From positions 1 to 64,000 of the forward strand of contig JASANE010003911.1 of the NCBI GenBank assembly GCA_030248225.1: a stretch of 64,000 nt of DNA, read 5' to 3'. Below the pieces are notes generated by a model. The model was not told the origin of the DNA and did not search any database. It saw nothing but the letters and a program-made list of their open reading frames with translations. The stretch is from Trileptium ribeirensis. Taxonomy: Eukaryota > Nematoda > Enoplea > Enoplida > Thoracostomopsidae. The translations under genes were made by a program, and so were the position numbers. Shown one piece after another: positions 1 to 13,705 of the stretch (positions within the stretch are counted from its first letter, which is position 1; every line of letters begins with the position of its first letter).

Positions 1-2229
1 TATCATGCCCCCCATCTAAAACTTATTCAAGAATCTCGCCCGAATCGGGAAAATATAGAAAAGCGGTGATAGCACCAGCCTCTCACACGAGCTCCCTCGA
101 AAGCTCTGAACTGTCAGGGAGTGTGAACTTTGTCGCTCCGAGTGAATGAACGCACCACTAGCACAAGGTCCCTGCGAGCGTCTCAAGTCGCCCATTCGGA
201 TACCCCGTGGTACAAGATCTCCGTATCCCCCGCGCCCGCTAAACTCGAGCCGACGGTAAGCAATATCAAATTACCCCGTTTCAGCTCGGCTGTAGGCAAT
301 GTATAAAATACATACAATATATACATGCATGCATACATGGGTATACCTCCAGAAGGAAATTCTCCCGAGAAAACTCAAAAAAAGCGTGATCACTGTCACC
401 CATTCCCTGAGCCATAGATTCGAGAAGAAACTGTCAGCGTGGAGACCACGAAGCGAAGGTAACTTACCTTCTTTGGTTTGTGGTTCAGTGGATCTGCCAT
501 CGCTGTGCAGCGATATATCAGGCGATTGACACGTGCCCGAAATCCTGAAGATCCTCAGAACAATATCCGGGGATCGCGGGTTTGAAATAACCGATTGACC
601 ATGGCTTGTAAGGACTCCCGCGACTCAGCCAATCCCGACGAACCCCAAAATCGGTCGACTCACCAAACCCTATCCATTATGCCCTTAATGACCGGTTACC
701 TGTCGAGATCCACGTCGACCAGGTACGTGACAGTTTTGAAGTCGGTAACCAACATGATGGTCGAGTGGTTAATACATATGGCTTGTATACTTAGAGGCTA
801 AAAGAAGGAACAACGGGAAATCAACCCCGATGTACGATCGAAACTCAGCAAAGGTAAAGGACCAAAGTCCTGTTGCAGTTTTTGGTCTTGATCACCCGGG
901 CACCCCCAAGCAAGGAAAATCTTTTGACCCCAACGGCCACCTCTTAATTTCAGGACACCGGACTAAGAGAACGCTCGCGAAGCTTAAAATTTTGATCTTC
1001 ACCACCACAACAATCAAATTCCTCTGGGATGCTACTTAATTTAGGATAGTAGTCAAGTCTTCTTTGAAAGCTCATAGGCCGGGGACGGAGAGTCAAAAAT
1101 GGCTACACGATCCGAAATGATTAGCGAAAGCGAATGTGGACCGGAAACGACTGAAGGCTGAGAGATGTCCGATCACTTAATGTTTAGGGTGATGCGGCGT
1201 TTACGTTACAAAGAACTCCATGTGAAAGTTTTTGTTTTCTTTAACTGTTAGAAAGACCATACCATCCAGTGGTATACAGTGTATACCTACACTATAGATG
1301 GTGTACTACATCATCAACTTAGGTATAGTGTTTATGCCTACCTACTGCTTTTTACTGACGGTGTCAAAGACACTATATATAAAATTTTACTGACGGTGTC
1401 CAAGACACCATATAAAAATCTTCAAAGTGTGGGGGACACCATAAAATATCGAAAATGTCCCTAACAGCATGTTCGCTAATAAAAAGTAAAAATGTTGACA
1501 AAAACCCGTGCGATGAATCTAATATATTTTTGACCATCGTTCCAGGTGCTTGAAGCATTTTGCAATTACCTTCAATATTACAGATTTTTTGATTTTGCAA
1601 CTAGCTTTTTCATACAATAAAAATATAGCTTCCACATTGTTACTAACATTATGTCTTATATAAAACTTGACTTGGCCGAAGTCGAGGAACAACAGAATTC
1701 TTTGAACCAAGCAGTCCGATCCCATGCGACATTTATAATCACCATGCACATGCATTGTACCTTACTGCTCGTTACTTCCCAATGCATTTGTAACCGCTTA
1801 TTTATATACGGCATATCATATTCGTGCTGTGATTTTAATATAAGTAAAACTATACGTTGGTATTTTGCGAATCTATTACAAAACGGGATTTGCACAATAT
1901 TAAAATGCTTTAGTAATATACGCTCAAAAACGGATTGATTTATTGTTGAATACTAAAAAATTCAAGTAACCATTTAAGCAATAAAGAAAATGTTAACAAA
2001 TAAAGTAAAGTAGTAAAAATGCGCGAATACACGAAATGCTTAAAAGTACCCGGTAAGTAAACCGATAAACTGAATATACTTTTTATAATATATTAAAATA
2101 ATTGTGGCAGCAAAACCACGCCTGAAAATAATTTGTTGGTATAAATGTTAAATATTAAGCAATAGATTTCATCAATACATATTATGTAAATCAGCATTGG
2201 CGCAAATCCAAAAAAGTGGGGGCGAGGGG
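1..2229. other. Left flank outside the palindrome, no supportable gene
   Basis: The first ~1.1 kb is noticeably more GC-rich than the rest, with short open stretches in shifting frames (for example 595-801 and 830-1039). None resembles a family I can name with confidence. From about 1100 the sequence becomes AT-rich. Around 1350-1445 the phrase GACGGTGTC(A/C)AAGACAC is repeated, and a related phrase occurs near 61290, so this is probably a degenerate dispersed repeat. Otherwise I see nothing. Confidence 0.5.
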
Positions 2230-4149
2230 AGCTTTTAGCTGTAGTCAGGACCACAGGTCATAACGCTTAGGTTAGATATTATATTGTATGCAAGTTGTGA
2301 ATTAACAAATTAAAAGTAAAATACTGTGATATCTGTGAATTTTTTCAGGTATATTATTTTCTATTTAGAAATGTCATATATTAAAGGCCCCCAATGTCTG
2401 GGATTTAGGGGGCCAGTAGTGTAGTCGGTGCGTGAAGGTACGCATAGGGCTAGGGTAGTTGGGTAACCAGAAATTTCATGCTACAGCAGCCCCTCCCCCA
2501 CCGCGATCGCCGCCTATGCTCGTAGCATATTAGATGACTGGTTTGTACATGTATATATGCTCGACGATGGGACCAACGACGGGAAAACTGGTGATCCAGT
2601 GAGTAGAAAAAAGGGGTCACGGTGACCAACATGACTATTATTTGCGCTCAGCATGAGGATTCGTCAGCATGTTAGCCCCATAACATTAAGATTTATGTAC
2701 GACGAGGTCGCGTGGCTTTACCAGGTACTAGATATAGCAATAAATTTCGAGTCACTGTGAGGATGTGGTGTAGACAGTGGAGTAAACCTGGAAGTGCAGC
2801 GACAGTTGATTTCTAACGAAGTAAAGGTCTTACTGTGTTGGAGAAATTCTTCAACTCATCCGGATTGTTTACCCTTGTGCTATGTTACATAATATTTAGT
2901 ATTGGCATGGTGAAGTGCTTTACAAACTGCTGCTTTACAGTATGTGTTTTTCGAAATGTCATGGAACAGTGATTGATGTGCTATTTGGGTTTCTATCAGA
3001 GATGGTCGTGGGTCACTGGGGCACAAAGCCGTAGGGGGCCTGGTCACTGAGTCATAGGTCGTGGCCCATTTTCGTTTCGACCATGAACGTCTTTGTACCT
3101 TAGGCTATTTAAATTCTGTTGGTCGCAAAAAATTTTTATGCATATACTTTCAAATATATTCTGAGTTTGAATGTATGGATCTATTTTACGTGAACGTGGT
3201 TATGTGATGAAGTAAATACGTTAGTAAATACTAAGTAAGCACTATTGTTGCGTACCACTGGGTGGCATGTTCTTTGGATCCGATATTCAAACACTTTCAG
3301 TTTGTGCCCGGTCTGACGCAAGCCGATCGTAAATTCAAACAAGATCGTAGCGTTGACATTGAGCAGTGGGTAAAATAAGAAATGAGACCCATTGCAGCGG
3401 AAATCACTAGGATTTTTTTCATCAGCGCCAATAAATAGCTAGTTCTTTATGCGCATAAAACATCATCCAGCGTGCGATGTCTAAATTTATATGTATGCGG
3501 GAAACATATATACCTGCGGTCCTGCGCGGGCTCAGACGCCCAACCATTTGGCGTCCGCGTGGTGGGACCGGATCTGGCGTGCACGGACACAGAGTCGCGA
3601 GCCAAGGCCAAGTCCGGGCTCAAGAATTCAGGCCCCGCGCACACCTCTGGACCGGCTTTTCCAAGCATAAGCACTCATTTACGATTATGACTACCCATGG
3701 TATAGTATTGTGTAACCACTATAACTGTTCAAGGTGAAGGTCGCGAAAGTGGCTTTTTGCTCAAGACTTGAGTCAGTACAAGTTAAACGAGGCACGAACC
3801 AGTTTAGTATGTTCTTTAGTTGATAGTAGTGAGTTCTTCGTTTTGTTTTAGATTTAAAATATTCGGTGCTTTATCACAACCGTATTGCTAATGTGTTAGA
3901 ACATTCAATTAAATCTTACAGATGAGGATGTCGATGTAACATAGCTTAGACTAAATGTCCGCCTGCACCTAAGTCCTTTACTCAGGCTTCGTATTGCCAT
4001 TATGCTTGGAATATGTTTGAGCTGACATTACCGTAATAGGAAAAAATTTCAAAGTATATTTTCTAAAAATCACAAACCAATATTTTTAATGTCATTTTTT
4101 AATTAAAAAACTGATACTGAAAAGGTAAAATAATATTTTATATCGCAAA

Positions 4150-5441
4150 AACATTCCCAATAAAATGTTCAAAAAGAACTAAGCATCTTCGGGGAACGAA
4201 AATGGGAAACATTGAAAAACGGCAAAAACACAGTTATAAGAAACATTCCCAATAAAATGTTCAAAAAGAACTAAGCATCTTCGGGGAACGAAAATGGGAA
4301 ACATTGAAAAACGGCAAAAACACAGTTATAAGAGACATTCCCAATAAAATGTTCAAAAAGAACTAAGCATCTTCGGGGAACGAAAATGGGAAACATTGAA
4401 AAACGGCAAAAACACAGTTATAAGAGACATTCACAATAAAATGTTCAAAAAGAACTAAGCATCTTCGGGGAACGAAAATGGGAAACATTGAAAAACGGCA
4501 AAAGCACAGTTATAAGAGACATTCACAATAAAATGTTCAAAAAGAACTAAGCATCTTCGGGGAACGAAAATGGGAAACATTGAAAAACGGCAAAAACACA
4601 GTTATAAGAGACATTCACAATAAAATGTTCAAAAAGAACTAAGCATCTTCGGGGAACGAAAATGGGAAACATTGAAAAACGGCAAAAACACAGTTATAAG
4701 AGACATTCCCAATAAAATGTTCTAAAAGAACTAAGCATCTGCGGGGAACGAAAATGGGAAACATTGAAAAACGGCAAAACACAGTTATAAGAGACATTCC
4801 CAATAAAATGTTCAAAAAGAACTAAGCATCTTCGGGGAACGAAAATGGGAAACATTGTTAAACGGCAAAAACACAGTTATAAGAGACATTCACAATAAAA
4901 TGTTCGAAAAGAACTAAGCATCTTCGGGGAACGAAAATGGGAAACATTGAAAAACGGCAAAAACACAGTTATAAGAGACATTCACAATAAAATGTTCAAA
5001 AAGAACTAAGCATCTTCGGGGAACAAAAATGGGAAACATTGAAAAACGGCAAAAACATAGTTATAAGAAACATTCGCAATAAAATGTTCAAAAACAACTA
5101 AGCATCTTCGGGGAACGAAAATGGGAAACATTGAAAAACGGCAAAAACACAGTTATAAGAGACATTCCCAATAAAATGTTCAAAAAGAACTAAGCATCTT
5201 CGGGGAACGAAAATGGGAAACATTGAAAAACGGCAAAAACACAGTTATAAGAGACATTCCCAATAAAATGTTCAAAAATAACTAAGCATCTTCGGGGAAC
5301 GAAAATGGGAAACATTGAAAAACGGCAAAAACACAGTTATAAGAGACATTCCCAATAAAATGTTCAAAAAGAACTAAGCATCTTCCCGGAACGAAAACGG
5401 GAAACATTGAAAAACGGCAAAAACACAGTTATAAGAGACAT
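4150..5441 (+). repeat. 92-bp tandem array, ~14 units (left arm)
   Basis: ACATTCCCAATAAAATG recurs at 4151, 4243, 4335 and so on with a 92-base period up to ~5441. Units are nearly identical. Variation is mostly single-base, for example ATTCCC versus ATTCAC. Each unit has a weak internal inverted pair (TTCCCA near its start, TGGGAA near its middle). There are no stable long ORFs through it. This is satellite-like DNA. Confidence 0.95.
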
Positions 5442-7811
5442 TTCTCCGAAATGACGAGACCGGTGAGACCAAATAAACAGTACATCATTTTATTTCCGTA
5501 AAGTCCACAGATGAGCAGCGTTTGAATCAGATTGTAACAGGTCTTGTAAACACCAAACGATTGTAAAAATATAAACATATATGACAGTCGTGATTCAACA
5601 GCGAAAACTGTGAAAGTTTCACGGGATCGGAAAATGTTTATCTGTAAAGGTTGCAGCGACTAAGGCTGAAAAACTCAACTTTTCAATACACGACCGTCTT
5701 TCCCACATAATGGCAACGTTCTGGAGGATCATCATTACATCATTTACTGAAACTCCCACCCCTTAACTTAGAAGTCTAATGTGCCAAGTCCTGAAACTCA
5801 TCTATCACCGTTATCTTTTTGTATAAGTCTTTGACTTCACCTAACAACAAATCAAAATCGCCAGCATTCAGTATCTCAATTCCGCTGCGCTGTGATTTTA
5901 AAATTATAAACTAGTGATCATTAAACACATTCAAAAGCTGTTTCAACCGTAGCTGTAGCACCAAATGATCCTAAACCGTTGCTTTTCCGTAATTGGCGAA
6001 TTTACCGGAGCATAATAGGTTTTACCGCTGTGGCAGACGATAAATATATAGATATAAAAATAAATCTAGTACATCATTAATAACAGCTTTCTAAATAGGA
6101 TAGAGCCTAATAATGTAACCAAATCTCAAATAATGCTTATTGCCACAGCTAATGACAGTGGTGCTGGGCTTAAATCGCGGAAAGCGTGATTACCACAAGT
6201 CATCACAAATGTCTGCTAAGCATATTTTTTCCTAAGTATAATAATGTCGTTTTTAACGTTCAAATTGATATATTGATGCACAATGGGATGTAAGATGATT
6301 TTAGCATAAGTATTCTACGTAGCTGATGATCAAGTGCGTTAAGTTAAATGTGAGGCATTATTGCCTCGAAACTAATATCGTGTAACTAATAAGCTTCATA
6401 AAATTCTCTGAAAAAGAGTCATTTGACTTAGTAAATTTACAGACTTATGAAAAAATCACTGATAATTTAGCAAAAAATCTTGAGTCATTTCTAAAAATTA
6501 GTAGTTATTTTAAATGAAATTTGATTGTTATTATTTTGGGCTGTTCAAAAAACAAATAAAAACCCTTAGCGAAGAGTTCCAAACGGAGGAGAATAACACT
6601 TTCCAACACTCATATTTTGCTTAACCTGTATTTGATGTTGTGAGAGCTTCCTTTTTAATTCCGTCTATTTTCGAAAGGTATGAACAAAACAGACTGACAC
6701 CTTGGTTGAACCGATTGTTCAACGGTATCCCGGCCTACCATTGTGTTTTAACGTACAGAAATCAGGAGATGCTGCAGAAAGCGTCCGTGAAATATATAAT
6801 GGGTTTACTTACAGTAGGGTACTCTGAAATGACGCTCTTATTTTATGTACTTTTGCCCAAACCCAACTATACCAGACTGAAAAAACATTGTAGATCATGT
6901 TGTACCGCGAGATTCTCATCCAGCTCTTTAAACTGTGTAACTCCAAATGTGTAATGTTACATTATGCAAACCTGACGGAGATTGGGTGCTATTTTCGTAA
7001 AAATGTATTATGTTTGTATAGTACAGCTGTATAGTACTTTCGGGAATTAGCCTACTGCTTGACGCACAACTGTAATCTTCTTTCAAGCTGTTCAAATGGT
7101 TGGTTTGAACAATATTGGCTGATATTCTCTTCATAGTCTGCTAAAGCAGGCAATGTTAATCCGCTTTAATAAATAATCGCTCACTCGTCTCAAAGTTAAC
7201 TTTTCAGCAAAAATCATCGATTAGTGCAAATTAAACTAATCACAAGTGTTGTCGTGAAGTCACAGCTAAATCGGTACGAAACATTACGAAGATCAAGCAT
7301 TATTTGCTCACCTCTATCATCTTAGAAAGCACATGGAAGATGTTTTAGATAATTCATTTGTATCCCGTCAAGTAGATACTTCTAGGAATTAAAATTTATA
7401 CAATTCCACAGATGGTTACAATCTCGAGGAGGATTTGATTTTTACAACAAATTCGACAGCGAAAAAACTTAGTTCCTGCAAAAAGTTATGGATTTTTAGT
7501 TTTTGTTTGACTTTGTCTCGCAAGTTTGACCTCGTTTTAAGCGAAAAATTTGACAGCAGTTTTTGTATGCGGTTTGTACAGATTTCAAAATTCCAGAATC
7601 TTAGCTAGCGACAGATATGGCCTTCATCAAAAATTGTAGCTCTAGAAAGATTCCTTTCGCCGTGCTGCGGCCATTTTATTTATCGTCAACATTTCAGAAA
7701 GAAGAGTAGAATTAGAAAAATTAGCGGGTGTCTTAACCAGAAGACATTTATAGATTCCTTATGACCATGAAAATGTACGTATGGAATGGCGTGGTGAATT
7801 TAAAAGTAGTC

Positions 7812-8033
7812 TAAAGGCGTGTTCACACGCTCAAACTTTTTACTCAAATTTTGAGTTCAAAATTTGAGCTCAAACTTTTTCAGGTAATACATCTCGTCCA
7901 TGGTTGGCTACAGGAATATTCATGAAAAGTTTGAGCTGTGTTCACAAGTTCAAACTTGCAAAAAATACAAAAGTTTTGATCAAAATTTGATTAAAATTTG
8001 AGCAAAAATTTTCAGCGTGTGAACACGCCTTAA
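7812..8033. mobile_element. TTAA-type MITE with terminal inverted repeats (left arm)
   Basis: The ends read AAGGCGTGTTCACACGCTCA and the reverse complement ...GCGTGTGAACACGCCTTAA. The interior is rich in self-complementary TTTGAGC/GCTCAAA and AAATTTTGA units. The flank is TTAA on the right and a TTAA-like CTAA on the left, suggesting TTAA target duplication as in piggyBac-type elements. It has no coding capacity and would fold back almost completely. Confidence 0.8.
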
Positions 8034-8395
8034 CTGAGCATATTTTTCGTCATTTTAGAAGTATGTTGCAACGGCAAACTCTACTATAGAAAAGTAATTT
8101 TCGGCAAAAATTCTTTGACAGGGAGTTTGAGTTTCGTTTTTCTTTAAAGAATTGGTGTCACAGCAGTATATTGTTGTGCCGATTTGTGATGTTCCAAATA
8201 TATTAGAGCATTAACTAAGCCACACATATGGAAAATTATTCAGAAAATATTGAATCCCACCTTACCGAGAAAGTTGTTTTACATAGGTCCAGGTTTATAG
8301 CATTCAAAATGATGAAATTATGTTTCGCTACGCTTACCCACATTCGTCGTCGCTTCCCAAAAGCCGCTGTAACAGTGGTTTACAACGAGCGGTTC

Positions 8396-8535
8396 GGGGG
8401 GCGGCAACCCCCCGACTTAGGTTTAGTGTACGTCTCATATAAGAACCTTAGCTTAGACTAAGACTTTTAGGCTTAGTATATAGAGAACAGTATGGCCTGC
8501 ATTCTATTTAGGTCCCTGAGGGTAACTCTGGTCTG
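8396..8535. mobile_element. MITE with TTAGGC-like units and G/C hairpin (left arm, degraded)
   Basis: Contains a GGGGGG...CCCCCC hairpin, then GACTTAGG, TTAGTGTACGTCTCATATAA, TTAGCTTAGACTAAG, TTAGGCTTAGTATAT, a GGCCTGCATTCTATTT segment and a terminal CCCTGAGGGTAACTC. The same order of segments occurs at 41704-41852 and, complete with terminal inverted repeats, at 57031-57229. This copy has lost most telomere-like repeats. Confidence 0.7.
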
Positions 8536-11500
8536 ATACAGCGTCCCTGAGAATAATTCCGCTCAAATAATTTACCAAGACAGGGAAAATTTATTTTTGT
8601 GAGCCAATTTATACTACAACTTAAATAGGACGTGCAGTAGCAAATCACTGAGAATGTATTTATTGTTTAAAGTAAATCCTAATGAAAAGTTCTCTATGAC
8701 AGGCTTGATCAAAGGAAGCCGGCATAAAATACACACATAATAATCACTCTATAATTCACATTAAGGGGTAAAAAAACTTGCTGTATTTTGTAACGGGCAT
8801 GAGGAAATCCAGATATATGACGCTTATGAAATCCAGATATGTGACGCGTAGGAAAGCAAGATATAATGCAACTTACACTGTAATAAATAAACATAGTATA
8901 AACTCTAATTTTTGAAGCTGGCTTATTCATAAACGCTCAATTTTGGAAAAAAATAATTCACAGCGTCGTATGGCCCAGTGGAATTTGCTCCTAGTCTCGC
9001 ATCAGTGGTTGGTCGCTGTTTTTGAAGGGCGATTGGCCGAGACTAAAAACTGGATCTTTATGAGAACTTGGAATTATGCAATTATATAAAATAATATCTA
9101 AGAAAGCATGGCTGCAGGCTTAGCGATAGTGACCATATACATATCGCTTCAAACTAAACGCATGATACCGAGTCTGCCACACGTCGAAAACAATGCATGC
9201 TAATAATGTATATGTATTGCATGGCAGAATTTGTATAATAGACAATAATATTGTAATTATTAATATTATATCTCATACGGAGTTTAAGGAAGGTACAAAA
9301 ATGTCATTGTGACAGCTTTGACAAAAAGATGAAATTAAAGTCACAATAAGCACAAATTCATTTATTTAACGAAGCTTTTTCACAATAGTAATGGAAAAAA
9401 CTTTTCAGGTAGTTCGCCGGTCATTCGCATAAATACAGCCTTAATAGAATATGTATACTCCACCGTTGTGGCTCTGACATTTACAAATTGCCCACAATTA
9501 CAACGAGTTCGCAATATCGCTTTGCTTTTTCTACTTCGGCTTAAAGGTACTTTCCGATGGCAAAGCAGTGAATCTGGAATTATTGGTGTACAAAAGACAT
9601 ATTACATATTTACGGTAAACTTATGAGCCGAATTTTCCAGAAGCATATGACAACAGCTTTAGAGTGGTATTGACGCAAAACAACATTTCTATTCTTTAAA
9701 CTAGCGCCAAAGTAGTCGTAGAGCAGATTTCAAAGTCATTTCTGTTATCAAAATTTGAACCAAACCGGTCTATCCATTTCCAGTCTATACACGGCTACAG
9801 CAATGCTAATACACATTTTGACCAAAATATGCCTTTTGAATAGCCGACGAAATATGTTATTTTAATGATGTAGCGGCGACCAAATTCGTTTCCTGACTGC
9901 TGAATTCGCGGATAATAACCACATTTAAGTTGATTTCGCCCAGTGTATGCGAGATTAGATGTGTAAATGTTAAATGAATAAAAAGATATGTGTAAATTCT
10001 TCTGTAGCGGGCAAACATATATACAACACTAAAACTAAATCCAATAAGTTATGATTACCAAATTTATCTCGTCCTTCCCAGCTAATCAAATGCTTGGAAT
10101 TGTTTTGGAGAATACTAAACACACGTAACAAAACATTTATATACATTTCCAAATTTTATAGCAATTACAATATAAATTATGTATGTAACAAGCAGATGTG
10201 ACTAAAGCAATTAGTGATGTAATAGGGTTTATCAGGTACTTTTAAATAACATCACAGATTACCATTACCGCTTTATCGTAGTAGCAGCAACAGTATGTTC
10301 TTTCTGGTTCAAGTAAACGTCTCTTAGAATACATAGTAGTACCCTACGGCGTAATTTCATGGAAGTTAATGAGAAGTTGATGAAACTTTTATAATAAAAA
10401 TGGCCAGTTTGAGTTGTCGAACAAATTTTTGTAACATAAGTTGGGCAAGAGTCTATGTATTATGTTTTATTTGTCCAGCCGGCAAGGCGCAAACTTAAAA
10501 CGTTCTAATTAAATTGTATGTTGTCAAAATTGCACGCTCAGTCTAAAAACCTGCACAATACAGACATTAAAATCGAGAATCTGATGTCGCTTCGATAGAT
10601 GTCTTTATACACCTTGTGCACAAATAGACGTACACGCTTAGATCACATAAATCATTAGAAACAGATTTGATGTTAACAATGAACAACGTACGTAAATTCA
10701 GACATTACAGATGAAATTTTTAAACCTGCTGTTAAGCTTTATTCGACAGTTAGCCTCTTACTGGTGGATCTCTTACCGCTGTATAAGGTCGAATAGCGAT
10801 GAAAGCGAATATCGGAGCATGTGCGATTTTTTAAAGATTTTGAGATGATCGTCACAGAATTTACAAACTAGCACAGCGTCATAGCTAAACATCTAGACAA
10901 ATCACAATTATGGTTCACGAGCAATGTCAGCTAAAGGCAGTGTTACCATGAAGCCATCTACAAACCGGAGCGACTTGCTAAGCTGTTTCTTAAATCAACA
11001 CTTGTAAATATGAATAAAAAACTTGAGAGAAAAAACATACAATTTTGAGTGAGCATCGTTGCCGGTGGTTGTCACAACAATTTATAACGAACGAATTGTA
11101 AGAAAATATGCCATGCTGAAGCAATAAAATGGTAAACAAACATATTATTACAGAGCTTTTGTTAGCGGCGATAAGCTATCAATAATTAAAGATAAAAGAG
11201 GCGAATTTTTGAGCTCTCCTGTTAAAACACCAACTGTTGAGGTAAAAATAATGTTACTATTAATAGAAACCTGCCGTTAAGGCAATTGTATCAAAAAGTT
11301 GATTATTTCAAATATTCGGCTGGACACTAAACCGTGGGATGACAAGGCTATATTATTTCGCGTTATGCGGCGTTCACGTTATAATGACCGCAACGTTTGG
11401 AACGTATCTACATCACACAATGTCAGGCATACTGTCGACAACAAGGTGTCTTAACCACACCAAGTTTTATAAATTTTTTCAAAGGTAGCTAGCTAGGTGT

Positions 11501-12164
11501 ATTACACATCCCTTATTCTCCCCCAACCGAAGCAGGGATGAAAATTTCAAGCCTATCTCAAATATCTTGACATATGTAAATGATTTCGCTAACAAATTTC
11601 GAAACTGTATCTTTTTGAAGGCAATATCTATCCCAAAGCGTGAATGATTTTAGACGCATACCTATAGTAGCTTAGAAATTAAGATCCATGAGTGAGTTTG
11701 TATTTCTACTATATGATGCAAATTTGTAATATCAGTACTTGTTAAGATAATACTTGGAATACCTAGAGAATACCCACAAAAAGGATGACAGTAGTATTGT
11801 TTTCATAGTACCGTTGAAATGTTAGCAACCGTTATCCGCTTAACTTGTGTAATTCCCTAACTTATTGCGCAATGTGATCTAGTTAAATATTTTTGAAAAT
11901 TTCTCAGAAGTTGTTTTCAGATCAATTTTGATCACAGTCAGAAATTATAATCATGTGGACAAATAGGCACCGCTGGGTTCATCTGCATTGACCGCAACTG
12001 TACCAAAATTTGCAATTAAACGCTTTTCGAAAATTGCAATAATATACTTCATTTGTATAACATGCTTCTGCGGTACATTATCGGTTGTGGGCATAGGCGA
12101 TAGTGTATGAACTGAGTGAAATTAGTAAAACAATACCTCGGCTTTTCAGTGATTTAGTACTTAT

Positions 12165-13089
12165 TAGAGGTGTGTAAGAGCCGAAATATCAATTTTTGGC
12201 TCGCCCTTCCTCAACCATGTCTGGCTCAGCTCGGCTCTAACAGTCAGATCTTAAGCTCTGGCTTGGCCCAACTCTATCTGAACCATGTCAGGCCTGCGTC
12301 GGCTCTCATAGTCAGGTCTTCGTCTGTGGCTCGGCTCGTTTCTTTCGAATTAAAACAAGGCTCGGTTCGGCTTTTAGGCTCCTAATAATAAAATTTTCCG
12401 ATTCAATAATCTTGGCGCGAACACATGATTATACCAACCAACAAACATACTATACCTATACATTATATCTGTTTTTAGAGTTTTTACGAGTTGAGCTGAA
12501 GTTATCTCGACTGTTCTTTCTGTTCACTGACTATTGTACTACGCATTAGTTGTTATAATCTTATATACACGAGGTGTGAGTTACCAGGGACCGACGGCCC
12601 CTGCATTCGGGCTCTTCGGTCTCCCGGGAGACCAGATGCTTGCCGTGGGGTGTAGACCAGAGAAATAAATTTTCGAAATTATTTAGAACTCAACATTTTT
12701 TCGTAATTTCTCGCCAATTTTCCCCCGATTCTTGCTAATTTTATATCGATTTTGTCGATTGTTGCTAAAACTTTGTGCGTACCTTCGGCGCGCATGGGCA
12801 AGACGTAAATTGGCACTTTGCGCTGAAAGGGAAGCGTCCGATGCTTCAGGGGTATAATTCACCATCTCCCCTTTGAGCATATGGTTATAATTATGTTCGT
12901 TATTGTAGAAAAGAGCTTTTAAGAACCATCCATAGCTTTTCCAGATACACTGGACGAGGAATGGACTGCTCGGATTTCACAGGCAGATCTTAGGCTACGG
13001 CTCAGCTCGACTCTTCAGACATCATGACCGACTTGGCTTTAGAGCCAGCAGTTTCCAGCCAAGAATAGAGCATAAATTCCCACCTCTTA
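12165..13089. mobile_element. Possible non-autonomous hAT-like element (left arm)
   Basis: The left edge is TAGAGGTGTGTAAGAGCC and the right edge, reverse-complemented, is TAAGAGGTGGGAATT; they share AGAGGTG, which resembles hAT-type termini. The interior near the left end repeats GGCTCGGCTC-type words, and ~12580-12680 is GC-rich with a GGTCTCCCGGGAGACC palindrome. I find no convincing 8-bp target duplication (GTACTTAT versus CTCTTAAT), so the assignment is tentative. Confidence 0.3.
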
Positions 13090-13299
13090 CTCTTAATATT
13101 CTTTCTTATTCTGTGTCACCACAATATGTTATTTCAAGTTTTTAAAATAGTGCGCATTATTAATAATCCAACAATTTCTACGAATATACACATACGTTAT
13201 TATGCAATGCCAGTGCTACCAAATTGCGTTATGTATGAAACCAGAACATGTATTTAAGGTATTAATAAACATGTAAACACGATTTCGTTAATCGATTAT

Positions 13300-13705
13300 A
13301 TGTACCAAGAGTGCATTTGAGAAGAGTATGACACTTCCCTGCACTCACATGTTAGCCCGTGTTTGATGACACGGGCGTTTTCGGCTGACCCCCCCAGTTT
13401 CTCTGGGGTCGAGATACCCCAACCCCCCAGTTTCTGGGGGGGGGTAGCTCGGACCCCCCGGTTTTTTGGGGGAGTCGGTAGGACTGCCCAATTTCTTGGG
13501 GGTCGGTTCAAAAGCAGCTGCTGATAAACCGGCCCCGCAGAAATTGTGGGGGGCCGTACCGACCCCAAAAAACTGGGAGGGGGGGTTAGAGCTACTCCCC
13601 CAGAAACTGGGGGATAAGGCCGAAAACGCCCGCGTCATCAAACACGGTTAGTACGGGAGTGCAGGGAAGTATCATACTCTTCCCTAATGCACTCTTGTAT
13701 GTACT
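13300..13705. mobile_element. GC-rich foldback element (left arm)
   Basis: About 85 bp at each end are inverted repeats: AAGAGTGCATTT... with GAAGAGTATGACACTTCCC and CACGGGCGTTTTCGGC on the left, mirrored at ~13615-13700. The ~230-bp interior is a string of C-runs and G-runs around CAGTTTCTGGGG-type words (13390-13615), able to form hairpins and possibly G-quadruplexes. The ORFs across it (13296-13568, 13345-13641, 13466-13651) are low-complexity by-products, not genes. Confidence 0.75.

Noticed and set aside
1..800. Short open segments suggestive of the C-terminus of a gypsy-type Pol (for example VEIHVDQVRDSF near 705 in one frame)
   Set aside because: The frames shift and stop repeatedly, no integrase or RT core motif is visible, and I cannot support a retroelement call.
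4150..5441. Tandem arrays considered as CRISPR
   Set aside because: The whole 92-bp period is conserved, with no unique spacers, and the context is eukaryotic.
6640..6954. 104-codon ORF in the left arm
   Set aside because: No family resemblance, and in the right-arm mirror (36901-37110) the frame is cut short by small changes, as expected for non-coding DNA.
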